Source of the DNA: Bradyrhizobium sp. 1(2017) | Lineage (GTDB): Bacteria; Pseudomonadota; Alphaproteobacteria; Rhizobiales; Xanthobacteraceae | Direction: 5' to 3' | Assembly: GCF_011602485.2 (NCBI RefSeq) | Contig: NZ_CP050022.2 | Location: 4,546,001 to 4,610,000, forward strand | DNA: 64,000 bases | Shown here: positions 54,951 through 63,845 of the stretch, piece by piece | How positions within the stretch are numbered: the first letter of the stretch is position 1 | Layout of the letters: every line of letters begins with the position of its first letter | Notes under the pieces: model-generated | What the model was told of the DNA's origin: nothing | Seen by the model: only the letters and a program-made list of their open reading frames with translations | The model's database searches: none | Translations under genes and position numbers: made by a program

Positions 54951-55565
54951 TCAGGCCTTCGGTCCCGCTTTTTCATCGCCCGGAAGGACCGGATAGTCCG
55001 CGCCTTCCCACGGAGACAAAAAGTCGAACTTGCGGAATTCCTGGTTGAGCCGGACGGGCTCGTACACCACGCGCTTCTCCTGGTCGTCGTAGCGGACCTC
55101 GACGAAGCCGGTGGTCGGGAAATCCTTGCGCAGCGGATGACCCTCGAAACCGTAATCGGTGAGGATGCGGCGCATGTCGGGATGACCGACGAAGAACACG
55201 CCATAGAGGTCGTAAGCCTCGCGCTCGAACCAGTCGGCGCCGGGGAAAACCTCGATCAGCGACGGGACCTGCGTGGTCTCGTCAGCCTGGGCCCTGAGCC
55301 GGATCCGCGTGTTCAGGATCGGTGACAGGAAGTGGTAGATAACGTCGAAGCGCTTTTCGCGCGAGGGATAGTCGACCGCGGTGATGTCGGTGAAATTGAC
55401 GAAGCGGCATTTCGGGTCGTCGCGGAGGTACTTGACCACCTCGACGATCCTGGCGGCCTCGACGTCCACCGTGAGCTGGTTGAAGGCCACCGAGTGACCG
55501 GTGGCAGCACCCGGAAGCGCGCTAACGATCGTCTGCCCCAGGGCGTCGAGCTTGGCGTCGTCCAT
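54951..55565 (-). CDS. nuoC: NADH-quinone oxidoreductase subunit C
   Basis: 204 aa from ATG 55565 ([20 protein letters not shown]); a frame to 56189 is a shadow of nuoB. The 30-kDa subunit signature is in [20 protein letters not shown] and [20 protein letters not shown], followed by [13 protein letters not shown]. It is 11 bp after nuoB and not fused to nuoD. Confidence 0.95.
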   Translation of the reverse strand: MDDAKLDALGQTIVSALPGAATGHSVAFNQLTVDVEAARIVEVVKYLRDDPKCRFVNFTDITAVDYPSREKRFDVIYHFLSPILNTRIRLRAQADETTQVPSLIEVFPGADWFEREAYDLYGVFFVGHPDMRRILTDYGFEGHPLRKDFPTTGFVEVRYDDQEKRVVYEPVRLNQEFRKFDFLSPWEGADYPVLPGDEKAGPKA

Positions 55566-55576
55566 GACGTAAAACC

Positions 55577-56164
55577 TTAGCGTTCGATGGTGCCGGTGCG
55601 GCGGATCTTCTTCTGCAGCAGCAGCACGCCGTAGAGCAGCGCTTCCGCCGTGGGCGGGCAGCCCGGCACGTAGATGTCGATCGGCACGATGCGGTCGCAG
55701 CCGCGCACGACCGAGTAGGAATAGTGATAGTAGCCACCGCCATTGGCGCAGGAGCCCATCGAGATGACGTAGCGCGGCTCGGGCATCTGGTCGTAGACCT
55801 TGCGCAAGGCCGGAGCCATCTTGTTGGTCAGCGTGCCCGCGACGATCATCACGTCGGACTGGCGCGGCGAGGCGCGCGGCGCGAAGCCGAAGCGCTCGAC
55901 GTCGTAGCGCGGCATCGACACCTGCATCATCTCGACCGCGCAGCAGGCGAGACCGAAGGTCATCCACATCAGGGAGCCGGTGCGCGCCCAGGTGATGAGG
56001 TCGTCGGTCGCGGCCACGAAGAAGCCCTTGTCGGACAACTCGGAATTGACCTCGAGGAAGAACGGGTCGTTGGCGCCGACCGGCCTGCCGGTGGACGGAT
56101 CCAGAATGCCCTTGGGGGCCGGCGCGACGACCGGACCGGCGGACGGTGCAGGGTTCAATCCCAT
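55577..56164 (-). CDS. nuoB: NADH-quinone oxidoreductase subunit B
   Basis: 195 aa from ATG 56164 ([13 protein letters not shown]), overlapping the nuoA end by 10 bp; ATG 56185 would overlap more. It carries the terminal N2 cluster: [23 protein letters not shown] and [14 protein letters not shown] supply the four cysteines, including the adjacent pair. The N-terminal extension ([20 protein letters not shown]) is longer than in E. coli, as in other rhizobia. Confidence 0.96.
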   Translation of the reverse strand: MGLNPAPSAGPVVAPAPKGILDPSTGRPVGANDPFFLEVNSELSDKGFFVAATDDLITWARTGSLMWMTFGLACCAVEMMQVSMPRYDVERFGFAPRASPRQSDVMIVAGTLTNKMAPALRKVYDQMPEPRYVISMGSCANGGGYYHYSYSVVRGCDRIVPIDIYVPGCPPTAEALLYGVLLLQKKIRRTGTIER

Positions 56165-56520
56165 TCGAGTGCTCCCTTCTTCCATTCATAGGCGAACCCG
56201 ACCGTCAGCACGGCGAGGAACACCACCATGGACCAGAAGCCGGTCGCGCCAAGCTTGCCGAACGCCACGGCCCAGGGAAACAGGAACGCCACCTCGAGAT
56301 CGAAGATGATGAAGAGGATGGCGACCAGATAGAAGCGGACGTCGAACTTCATGCGGGCGTCGTCGAAGGCGTTGAAACCGCACTCATACGCCGACAGCTT
56401 TTCCGGGTCCGGTTGCTGGAACGCCACGATGAAGGGCGCGATCAGCAGCACGAGGCCGATGAGGCCAGCTACCCCTATAAAGACGACGAGTGGAAGATAG
56501 TTCTGTAGAATGCCGCTCAT
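56155..56520 (-). CDS. nuoA: NADH-quinone oxidoreductase subunit A
   Basis: 121 aa from ATG 56520. Three membrane helices ([40 protein letters not shown] with the conserved acidic residues, and [20 protein letters not shown]), with [19 protein letters not shown] on the loop, the subunit's signature. First gene of the nuo operon. The 250 bp upstream should contain the operon promoter. Confidence 0.95.
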   Translation of the reverse strand: MSGILQNYLPLVVFIGVAGLIGLVLLIAPFIVAFQQPDPEKLSAYECGFNAFDDARMKFDVRFYLVAILFIIFDLEVAFLFPWAVAFGKLGATGFWSMVVFLAVLTVGFAYEWKKGALEWD

Positions 56521-56768
56521 TGACGAGCCCTTTTTCCCGCAGCCTCGGGACAGCCACGGATTCGTCCGGTTTGGAATTATTCTGAGCCTTAGCGCAGTGC
56601 ACCAATGGGCGCAAGACACGCTCTTTTCAGGCCCTTTGCGGCCTCCAGAACGGTGGAAACCCCGGAATCACCCCCGCGCTGGTATGGAGCAGATCGCCTG
56701 ACCCAGCAAGGCCGGCCGCAGTTTTGCAGGGCAGCTGGTCTGAGATTGCGGCAGGCAGGCCGCACCGG
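56521..56768. promoter_or_regulatory. Upstream region of the nuo operon
   Basis: No supported gene. It lies between nuoA and the end of a minus-strand small ORF transcribed the same way, so it should hold the nuo promoter. The AT-richest part is around 56560-56600 (GGAATTATTCTGAGCCTTA). No operator was recognised. Confidence 0.4.
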
Positions 56769-57002
56769 CTATTTGCTGCGGATCGGCCGCGAGAATTGCC
56801 CGGTTTTTCGGGTACGGCAGCGCACCCAAACGCCGGCGACGACCAGCCCCGGCGCCCCTAGCGTCACCCAGGCGACATACTGGCCGACCGAGCCCCAGAG
56901 CAGCGCAGCCAGGAGCCCGGTGATGGTCGCGGCCGCGAGCAGGACAGGTGCAGCAAAGACACCTATCCACAGGCGCGAGCGATCGGACGAGCCATGCATC
57001 AT
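56769..57002 (-). CDS. Small membrane protein downstream of the siderophore receptor (77 aa)
   Basis: From ATG 57002, overlapping the previous frame by ATGA. Two membrane segments: LWIGVFAAPVLLAAATITGL and a stretch around VTLGAPGLVVAGVWV. Short proteins of this kind commonly follow TonB-dependent siderophore receptors and PepSY-type reductases in rhizobia. No function can be given. Translational coupling to the frame upstream supports that it is real. Confidence 0.6.
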   Translation of the reverse strand: MMHGSSDRSRLWIGVFAAPVLLAAATITGLLAALLWGSVGQYVAWVTLGAPGLVVAGVWVRCRTRKTGQFSRPIRSK

Positions 57003-57196
57003 GACGGGACCAGGGCTCGCCTGGCGAATGCGTCGAGGCGCGCGGACGTCCGCTTGCGCCGTCGCGCCAGCCAGAGATAGAGGCCGCTGCCGATCACGAT
57101 GATCGTGAGCAGGTGGAGACCAGACTGGTCCGGGTGTGGACCAGGGACCAGCGCCTGACGGTGCGGGCCTTTACGACCGCCTTCCCTCGCCCGCAC
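56999..57196 (-). pseudogene. Probable remnant of a PepSY-type membrane protein gene
   Basis: The 65-codon frame starts at the stop of the receptor gene. Its last half (HLLTIIVIGSGLYLWLARRR, then KRTSARLDAF) looks like the final membrane helix and basic tail of PepSY-associated membrane proteins. The first half (REGGRKGPHRQALVPGPHPD) is not protein-like and may be out of frame. A full PepSY protein has 350 or more residues, so this appears to be a deleted gene with only the end kept. It could still be translated as a small membrane protein. Confidence 0.45.
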
Positions 57197-59521
57197 TTAC
57201 CATTTGTAGGAGACGCTGGCGGTCACGCGCCGGCGGTCGCCGTAGAAGCAGGATGTCACCGACGCGCAGCTTGCGACATACATCTTGTCGGTTACGTTGA
57301 TCACGTTGAGCGCCGTGCGCCAGTTCTGCCATTCGTAGTGAACCGCGAGATCGCCGAGCACCACTGCGGGAACTTCGAGGGTGTTGGCAGGGTCGGCCCA
57401 GGACGAGCCGACGTAGCGTACGCCGCCACCGAAACCAAATCCTTCGAGCGGCCCGTCCCTGAAGGTGTAGTCGGCCCAACCCGAGACCAGGAGCTCCGGC
57501 GTATTGGTCGGCGTCTTGCCGACCAGCGCCGGATTGAGGTCCTTGCTGGTGAAGAGATGATAGGCCGTGAAGGCGCCGATGAACTTCAGCTCCTTCGTGG
57601 CATTGGCCACCGCTTCGAGCTCGATGCCGCGCGAGGTCACCTCGCCGGTCTGGTTCTGCAGCGTGGTGATCACCGGATCGGTGGTCGGCACATTCTGGCG
57701 CTTCAGATCGAACACCGAGGCCGTGAAGTAGCCGTCAAATCCGATGGGCGCGACCTTCACACCGATCTCGGCCTGCTGACCGGTCTCTGGACGGAACAGC
57801 TGGTTTTGCGCGTTGAGGCCGATGATCGGGTTGTAGCTGGTTGCATAGGAGACATACGGCGCGATGCCGTTGTCGAAATTGTAGATCAAGCCGGCGCGGC
57901 CGCTGAACCGGCTGTCATTGTTGCTGGCCAGCGTTGCACCCGTGTCGCGCCCTTCCTGCGTCGTCTCGACCCAGTCATTACGGCCGCTCAGCACCAGCGT
58001 GAAGTTGCCAAGCTTCATCTGATCCTGGAGGTAGGTGCCGGCCTGCTTCTGCGTGATCAGGAAGTTGCGGAACGGCAAACCCGCGAGCGGGATGTTGATG
58101 CCGTAAACGGGATTGAAGACGTTGATCGACGGGACGGTACCGAAGTTGAAGGCCTGATAGTCGTCGATCTGGTACCCCTTCAGGTCGACCCCGAACAGCA
58201 TCGTGTGCCTGACCGGTCCGGTGTTGAAGCGGTACTCGAGCTGGTTGTCGAGATTGGCCTGGTTTGCGGTGTTCTTCGCATACCAATTGTAGCGGCCCAT
58301 CGTGGCCGTGTTGATGTTGTCCCAGCCGTTGCCGATATAACCGCGGTAAGTAATGTCGACATGCGCGAACCGCGCGTTCTGACGGAACGTCAGGTCGTCG
58401 GTCAGATTGCGCGAAAACTGATAGCCGAGCATCTCCTGCTCGCGCGTGAACTTGTCGACGCTGGGGTCGCCGACGAAGAAGCTGGTCGGGATCTTGCCGA
58501 ACGGCGCGTTGGTCACCGTGCCCTGGTACGGCAGGAAGTTGATGCCGCGGGTGTCCTGCTTCGAGGCCGAGGCCAGCACCGTGAAGCTCGTATCGGCATC
58601 CGGCTGCCAGGTGAATGACGGCGCGATGAAGTAATTGTTGTCGGGCGTGAAGTTGACCTGCGTGGGGCCGTTCTGGACCTGGCCGACGACGCGGTAGAAC
58701 AGCTTGCCGTTTTCGGGCGCGACCGTGACCGGTCCGCCCATGTCGAAGCTGACATAGGCGTTGCCGAAATTGTTGACGCCGGTCTCGACGTAACGGATCG
58801 GCTCGGCCGGCGGCATCTTGCTGATGACGTTGACGATGCCGCTCGGGCTCGATCCGCCGTACAGCACCGCCGACGGACCGCGCAGCACCTCGACGCGCTC
58901 CATGTTGAACGGCTGAAGCTTCCAGCTCGCATAGGACGTGTAGAACAGCTGCATGCCGTCGAGGAACAGCCCGATGTCGTCGGACTTGAAGCCGCGGATC
59001 AGCCACCAGTCGTTGCGCGTGTCCGCACCGAAGGTCCCTGCCCGCACGCCGGCGGTGTAGCGCAGCACCTCGTCGAGCTTGTTCGGCTTCTGGTCGCGGA
59101 TCTGCTCGGCGCCGATCACCGACACCGACTGCGGCGTCTCCATGATCGGCGTATTGGTCTTGGTGCCCGACGAGCTGCGGCCGGCGACGTAGCCGTTCAC
59201 CGGACCGCGTGGCGTCTCAACGAAGCCGACGTCACGCTGCGGCTGCGGCCTGTTCCTGTTGACGGTCTGCACCGACGATCGCGGCGCACGGCGCTGAGGT
59301 GTCACGGTTGCGCGGCGGCGCGCTTCCGGCGCCGTGACCGTCACCGACGGGACGTTCTGCGCGCCACTCTGCGCCGACGATTGTGCGAGCGATGCCTGCG
59401 GCATCAAGACCCAAGCGGACGCGGTCGCCAATACGGCCGACCGCAGCAATCCAAGACTGTTCAACGCGCCACCCCGAAGCTGCATGTTTGATGCGTCGTG
59501 CCGCCGGTCCCACCGCGACAT
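57197..59521 (-). CDS. TonB-dependent siderophore receptor (FhuE/FecA-like)
   Basis: 774 aa from ATG 59521. Signal sequence within the first 47 residues (to SLAQSS), a basic linker, then the plug domain (NTPIMETPQSVSVIGAEQIR; VEVLRGPSAVLYGGSSPSGI) and a barrel of 22 strands that ends with the aromatic VTASVSYKW. It should import a ferric siderophore across the outer membrane with TonB energy; the ligand cannot be read from sequence. A MarR gene lies upstream on the same strand, with an inverted repeat in between. Confidence 0.93.
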   Translation of the reverse strand: MSRWDRRHDASNMQLRGGALNSLGLLRSAVLATASAWVLMPQASLAQSSAQSGAQNVPSVTVTAPEARRRATVTPQRRAPRSSVQTVNRNRPQPQRDVGFVETPRGPVNGYVAGRSSSGTKTNTPIMETPQSVSVIGAEQIRDQKPNKLDEVLRYTAGVRAGTFGADTRNDWWLIRGFKSDDIGLFLDGMQLFYTSYASWKLQPFNMERVEVLRGPSAVLYGGSSPSGIVNVISKMPPAEPIRYVETGVNNFGNAYVSFDMGGPVTVAPENGKLFYRVVGQVQNGPTQVNFTPDNNYFIAPSFTWQPDADTSFTVLASASKQDTRGINFLPYQGTVTNAPFGKIPTSFFVGDPSVDKFTREQEMLGYQFSRNLTDDLTFRQNARFAHVDITYRGYIGNGWDNINTATMGRYNWYAKNTANQANLDNQLEYRFNTGPVRHTMLFGVDLKGYQIDDYQAFNFGTVPSINVFNPVYGINIPLAGLPFRNFLITQKQAGTYLQDQMKLGNFTLVLSGRNDWVETTQEGRDTGATLASNNDSRFSGRAGLIYNFDNGIAPYVSYATSYNPIIGLNAQNQLFRPETGQQAEIGVKVAPIGFDGYFTASVFDLKRQNVPTTDPVITTLQNQTGEVTSRGIELEAVANATKELKFIGAFTAYHLFTSKDLNPALVGKTPTNTPELLVSGWADYTFRDGPLEGFGFGGGVRYVGSSWADPANTLEVPAVVLGDLAVHYEWQNWRTALNVINVTDKMYVASCASVTSCFYGDRRRVTASVSYKW

Positions 59522-59570
59522 GCGCTTAAGGTGACGCTTATGTGAGCGCGCGCGAATTCGCTAATTGAAA

Positions 59571-59595
59571 GCTTCTTAGAACAGGTCTTAGAAGC
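59571..59595. promoter_or_regulatory. Inverted repeat upstream of the siderophore receptor
   Basis: GCTTCTTAGA (59571-59580) and TCTTAGAAGC (59586-59595) form a 10-bp inverted repeat with one mismatch and a 5-bp spacer. It lies 50 bp ahead of the receptor start. The TTAGAA half-site resembles the Irr iron-control element of rhizobia, or it could be a site for the neighbouring MarR protein; both are guesses from position and pattern. Confidence 0.5.
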
Positions 59596-59625
59596 GCTCC
59601 AATATTTCCAGAGATTGCCGAGACA

Positions 59626-60141
59626 TCAGCGAGAATTCTTCTCGCTCTCGAGCATCTCGGCGGCGATCGTCGTGAGTTGGTCGACCTGCTGCAGCAGCGT
59701 GTGGAACTCGACCTCGCTCAGATGTTCCAGCAGGCGCCGATTGCGCTCCTGCGCGCCGTCGACGATCGCATCATGCGCAGCGAGGCCGGTCGCGGTCAGC
59801 GAGATCAGCACCTCGCGGCTGTCCTTCGGATTTGCCGTCTTGGCGATCAGCTTGCGCGACACGAGATTTGCCAGCGCGCGACTGATCTGTCCCTTGTCCT
59901 GGCCGACGGCTTCGGCGAGCCGCGCCACGCTCATCGGCGGCCGCCGCCCGAGCGAAGCGACGAGACCGAACTCGACCGAGTTCAGCCCGGTCAGGCGCTT
60001 GTAGCGCAGGATGGCGCCGCGCTTGAGCAGATTGGCGAGCACCATCAGCCGCGACGACAGCATCGCGGTGATCGGGGCCGCCGGCTCGCCTTGGTCCGTT
60101 TCCGATGGCGTCAACCCGCCCCTGCTCCCGGTCTGGCTCAT
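59626..60141 (-). CDS. MarR-family transcriptional regulator
   Basis: 171 aa from ATG 60141 (MSQTGSRGGLTPSETDQGEP). The winged-helix core covers about residues 50-130: LTGLNSVEFGLVASLGRRPP, MSVARLAEAVGQDKGQISRA (recognition helix) and LVSRKLIAKTANPKDSREV (wing with the Asp-x-Arg motif). The C-terminal helix forms the dimer. It is divergent from the Rieske oxygenase gene (185 bp) and upstream of the siderophore receptor, so it could control either. Confidence 0.9.
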   Translation of the reverse strand: MSQTGSRGGLTPSETDQGEPAAPITAMLSSRLMVLANLLKRGAILRYKRLTGLNSVEFGLVASLGRRPPMSVARLAEAVGQDKGQISRALANLVSRKLIAKTANPKDSREVLISLTATGLAAHDAIVDGAQERNRRLLEHLSEVEFHTLLQQVDQLTTIAAEMLESEKNSR

Positions 60142-60325
60142 GATTCCACCTCTGCCAAGAAAGCCGCGGCGTGCCAAGCCCGGGTCATGGCGGCCTCCCC
60201 ATCCTCCATCCGAATGCGTCTAAGAGGCATTTGGAAGATCGTTGACATTGTCATCGAATTATCTTTCACTCGGGACAAGGCATCAAAAAGGCCCGGGCGG
60301 CATGGCCCAGAGCGGGAGGACCAAC

Positions 60326-61516
60326 ATGACGATCACCCAGCGGGATCGCGATCTCGGCACGGCCTATGCGATGAAGCCGGCGCATACGCGCACCGAGCTG
60401 ACCTCGGTCGTTCGTGGCACGCCTATGGGCGAGTTGCTTCGTCGCTACTGGCATCCGGTCGGGCTCACCGGCGATGCCACCGACACGCCGAAAAAGGTGC
60501 GCGCGCTGGGCGAGGATCTCGTCCTCTTCCGTGACAGGCATGGCCGCGCCGGCCTGCTGCACGCCCGCTGCTGCCACCGCGGCACCACGCTCTACTACGG
60601 CAAGGTCGAGGAGGACGGCATCCGCTGCTGCTATCACGGCTGGAAGTTCGATACCGAAGGCCACTGCCTGGAGCAGCCCTGCGAACCCGGCGGCGGCCAG
60701 TTCAAGGACAAGGTGCGCCAGCCCTGGTATCCGGTCGAAGAGCGCTACGGATTGATCTTCGCCTATATGGGCCCGGCCGAGAAACGCCCGGTGCTGCCGT
60801 ACTACGAGTGCCTCGAGAACATGGACGACGGCGAGTTGGTCGAGGCCGACGATTCCTCGATCGGCGGTGGCGGACCGGCGATCATCCCCTGCAACTGGCT
60901 CCAGCACTTCGAGAACGTGGTCGATCCCTACCACGTGCCGGTGCTGCACGGCTCGTTCTCGGGGCCGCAATTCACCAACATGATGGCATCGATCCCGGAG
61001 GTGAGATTCGAGAAGTCGCCGCGCGGCGTGCTCGTACGCTCCGAGCGCGAGCAGGACGACGGCAAGGTGTTTTACCGCGTCAGCGAGGCGGCCCTGCCGA
61101 CGCTTCGCGTGGTGCCGAACCCGCGCGTCGCACAATTCGCCCGCGTCGAGTCGATCGGCTGGGTCCTTCCGATCGACGACGGGTCCTTCCGCATCTATGT
61201 CGCCGGCCGCGTCAAGAACCCCGGGGATATCAGCCGCATGCGCTCGAAGTTCAACGGCAAGTTCTGGTGGGACATGACGGAAGCCGAGCACCAGCAATTC
61301 CCGGGCGACTATGAAGCCCAGGTCGGACAGGGCGAGGTGACCGTCCACTCCGAGGAGCATTTCGGCCAGAGCGACCGCGGCATCCTCATGATCCGGCGGA
61401 TGCTGAGCGACCAGCTCGATGCGCTCGCCGCAGGTCGCGATCCGATCGGCGTCTCGTTCGACGCGAGCGCGCCGCCGGTCGAATTCGAAGCGGGGAACTA
61501 CATCCGCGAAGGCTGA
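60326..61516 (+). CDS. Rieske non-heme iron oxygenase, alpha subunit
   Basis: 396 aa from ATG 60326 (MTITQRDRDLG), set by GGGAGGA just upstream; an ATG at 60302 is possible. The Rieske 2Fe-2S ligands are C82, H84, C101 and H104 (RCCHRG and CCYHGWKFD). Mononuclear iron ligands fit the stretch FENVVDPYHVPVLHG, with H202 and H207. The layout resembles phthalate- or vanillate-demethylase-type oxygenases. It would hydroxylate or demethylate an aromatic acid with electrons from a separate reductase, which is not in this window. An MFS transporter follows after 61 bp. Confidence 0.9.
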   Translation: MTITQRDRDLGTAYAMKPAHTRTELTSVVRGTPMGELLRRYWHPVGLTGDATDTPKKVRALGEDLVLFRDRHGRAGLLHARCCHRGTTLYYGKVEEDGIRCCYHGWKFDTEGHCLEQPCEPGGGQFKDKVRQPWYPVEERYGLIFAYMGPAEKRPVLPYYECLENMDDGELVEADDSSIGGGGPAIIPCNWLQHFENVVDPYHVPVLHGSFSGPQFTNMMASIPEVRFEKSPRGVLVRSEREQDDGKVFYRVSEAALPTLRVVPNPRVAQFARVESIGWVLPIDDGSFRIYVAGRVKNPGDISRMRSKFNGKFWWDMTEAEHQQFPGDYEAQVGQGEVTVHSEEHFGQSDRGILMIRRMLSDQLDALAAGRDPIGVSFDASAPPVEFEAGNYIREG

Positions 61517-61577
61517 GCCTGCGGCTCCGGCCAGGGCTGAACGACCGACAACGATAAAAAACAGATTGGGGGACGCG

Positions 61578-62873
61578 ATGGTCGATGTGACGTCACAAAT
61601 GTCGGTGCAAACGGCTGCCGCGGCAAAACCCTTGGCACGGCGCTATTACGTGCTCGGCCTGCTCACCGTCATCTACGCGCTGAATTTCCTCGACCGCACG
61701 ATCTTCAACGTGCTGATCGAGCCGATCAAGAAGGAGTTTGCGCTCAGCGACACCATGATGGGCCTGCTCGCAGGCTTCGGCTTTGCGCTGTTCTACTCCC
61801 TGCTCGGCATCCCCATCGCGCGCGTCGCCGACCGGATCAACCGGCGCAACATCGTTGCCGTCGCCTTCGCGTTCTGGAGCGCGATGACGGCGCTGTGCGG
61901 CGCGGCCACGAGCCTGACCTCGCTGGCGCTGGCGCGCATCGGCGTCGGCATCGGCGAGTCCGCGGGCTCGCCGGCCTCGCAGTCGATCGTCGCCGATCTC
62001 TTCGCCAAGAACGAGCGCCCGCGCGCGCTCGGCATCTACGCCATCGGCACCTATCTCGGCGTCTTCCTCGGCTATTTCGTCGGCGGCTACGTCAGCCAGC
62101 ACTATGGCTGGCGGATGGCGTTCTACGTCGCGGGCCTCCCCGGCATCCTGCTCGCACTGGTGCTGTGGCTGACCATCTCCGAGCCGAAGCGCGGCGCGAT
62201 GCAGGAGAGTTTTGTGCCCGAGCCGCTCGGGCCGACGCTGCGTTTCCTCGCCTCGCAGCGCAGCTTCGTCATCGTGCTGATCGGCTTCTGCCTCACCACC
62301 TACACGAACTACGCGACCGCAGCCTGGATCCCGCCGTTCCTGGCGCGCGTGCACCATCTGTCGAGCGCCGAGATCGGCACCTATGCCGGCACGTTCAAGG
62401 GGCTGGCCGGCATGGCCGGCACCCTGCTCGGCGGCTTCGTGGTGGCGCAGGTGAGCCGGCGCGACGACCGCTGGAAGCTGTGGGCGCCCGCGATCACCTC
62501 CGGCCTCGCCGGCCCGGTGTTCGCGCTGTGCATGCTGACGCAGGATTTCGCGATGATGGTGGCCATGCTGGCGCTGACCTCGTTCCTGGTCGGCTTCCAT
62601 CTCGGACCGATCTTCGCAATCGCGCAGACCGTGGCCAAGCCGAGCATGCGGGCGCTCGCCTCTGCCCTGATCGCGCTCACGGCCACCTGCTTCGGCCAGG
62701 GCGTCGGCCCGCTGGCGGTGGGCATGGTCAACGACGCCCTCAAGGGGAGTTACGGCGCGGACGCGGTGCGCTACTCCCTGCTCTCGGCCGCCGTCACGAC
62801 CACGCTCGGCGCCCTGCTGTTCATCTGGGCCGCCCGCACGATCCGGGACGATATCGGCCGGGTCGCCGCCTGA
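61578..62873 (+). CDS. MFS transporter, probably for the oxygenase substrate
   Basis: 431 aa from ATG 61578, preceded by GGGGGAC. Twelve membrane helices. The first loop has the MFS motif ARVADRINRRNIV; GIGESAGSPASQSIVADLF and YGWRMAFYVAGLPGILLALV are typical of the spinster-like/aromatic-acid group. The C-terminal six helices start near FIVVLIG-like FVIVLIGFCLTTYTNYATAA. It is co-directional with the Rieske gene and may import its substrate. The direction and substrate are inferred from context. Confidence 0.88.
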   Translation: MVDVTSQMSVQTAAAAKPLARRYYVLGLLTVIYALNFLDRTIFNVLIEPIKKEFALSDTMMGLLAGFGFALFYSLLGIPIARVADRINRRNIVAVAFAFWSAMTALCGAATSLTSLALARIGVGIGESAGSPASQSIVADLFAKNERPRALGIYAIGTYLGVFLGYFVGGYVSQHYGWRMAFYVAGLPGILLALVLWLTISEPKRGAMQESFVPEPLGPTLRFLASQRSFVIVLIGFCLTTYTNYATAAWIPPFLARVHHLSSAEIGTYAGTFKGLAGMAGTLLGGFVVAQVSRRDDRWKLWAPAITSGLAGPVFALCMLTQDFAMMVAMLALTSFLVGFHLGPIFAIAQTVAKPSMRALASALIALTATCFGQGVGPLAVGMVNDALKGSYGADAVRYSLLSAAVTTTLGALLFIWAARTIRDDIGRVAA

Positions 62874-63015
62874 GGACGGCACCTCGCCGCCAGCCTGGCG
62901 AAACCAAGCGGCCGTATTAATGAAACCATTTTGCGGAACCCGCGAAACCATCCGGAAACAGACAGTCCCTAGAAGAGAGCCCATAGACGACGGCAAAGCC
63001 CGTCGGGAGGCTCAA

Positions 63016-63219
63016 ATGAACCACTCAATTCACTCTGCTGATCGCGCGACCCACCTGAAGATCGTGGTGGTGGCGCTGATTGCCGGCATTGCGGTGGCCG
63101 GCTTCGGGATCGCGGCCCGTACCAATGCCGATTACAGCCAGACCGCCCAGTCGACCCAGGTCATCAAAGCCGGCAAGCCGGTGGCGGTGACGAGCGCGGA
63201 CACGTCGCAGATTCGCTGA
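63016..63219 (+). CDS. Small membrane-anchored hypothetical protein (67 aa)
   Basis: From ATG 63016, preceded by GGGAGG. One membrane segment (LKIVVVALIAGIAVAGFGIA, residues 15-34) and a short exported tail (QSTQVIKAGKPVAVTSADTS). Small proteins of this form are common in Bradyrhizobium and have no known role. A good terminator follows 27 bp after the stop, so it is likely a complete one-gene unit. Confidence 0.75.
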   Translation: MNHSIHSADRATHLKIVVVALIAGIAVAGFGIAARTNADYSQTAQSTQVIKAGKPVAVTSADTSQIR

Positions 63220-63245
63220 GGCGTACGCTTCCAGGTTGACCAGGG

Positions 63246-63273
63246 GGCCGCCTTCCGGCGGCCTTTTCGTTTT
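63246..63273 (+). terminator. Rho-independent terminator after the 67-aa gene
   Basis: The stem GGCCGCC / GGCGGCC with a TTCC loop is followed by TTTTCGTTTT. It is a clear intrinsic terminator separating the small gene from tRNA-Asp. Confidence 0.82.
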
Positions 63274-63379
63274 CCAGAGCAATGCTTAGCCGAGATGCGC
63301 TGGCGGAGCGCAACGTCCTTGACTTCACCAAGCCCCGCCTTTAAGTCCCCCCTCGTTCCGCGCGCGTTCAGCGAACCAC

Positions 63380-63456
<77 letters not shown>

Positions 63457-63845
63457 TTTTTGGCAACAATCTCAATCACTTCGAATCCTCGCTCCTTGCG
63501 ATTTCTCGCGATCCGGCTTTCCAGGCCGGCGCGTTCCAAGTTTTGCGCCCTTTACGTTCCATTCCGGATGAGTCGCCGCCCTTCCTTCTGGCATTGAAGA
63601 CTGTGGCGATCGTGGTGGCGTTCATGGGGACACGTGGGCCAGGGCCGGCGGGGTTGGCCTCACCGGCAATTGCTTCGTCCGCCCCGGACCCGCGGAAGTC
63701 GTGTCCCAGCCTGCGGCGTTCCAGCGGGCCAAATTCGGCGGCGCGGACGGTGCAGAAATCATCTCGCGCCGGGCGGTCGCCGGCACCTTCTCGCAACCAA
63801 AAAGTGTGCCGGCCCGTTGCCGCCAGGAGATCAGATCGGTCATTC
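63457..63845. other. Intergenic, no supported gene
   Basis: About 390 bp after the tRNA. A minus-strand frame from an ATG at 63843 (MTDLISWRQRAGTLFGCEKV) is open for 73 codons right after the PNPOx-like gene, but its second half is Pro/Thr/Ala-rich and not convincing. No integrase or att-like repeat of the tRNA 3' end was found within the window. Confidence 0.4.

Noticed and set aside
63476..63843. Minus-strand frames after the PNPOx-like gene
   Set aside because: The frames overlap each other and none keeps protein-like composition to its end.
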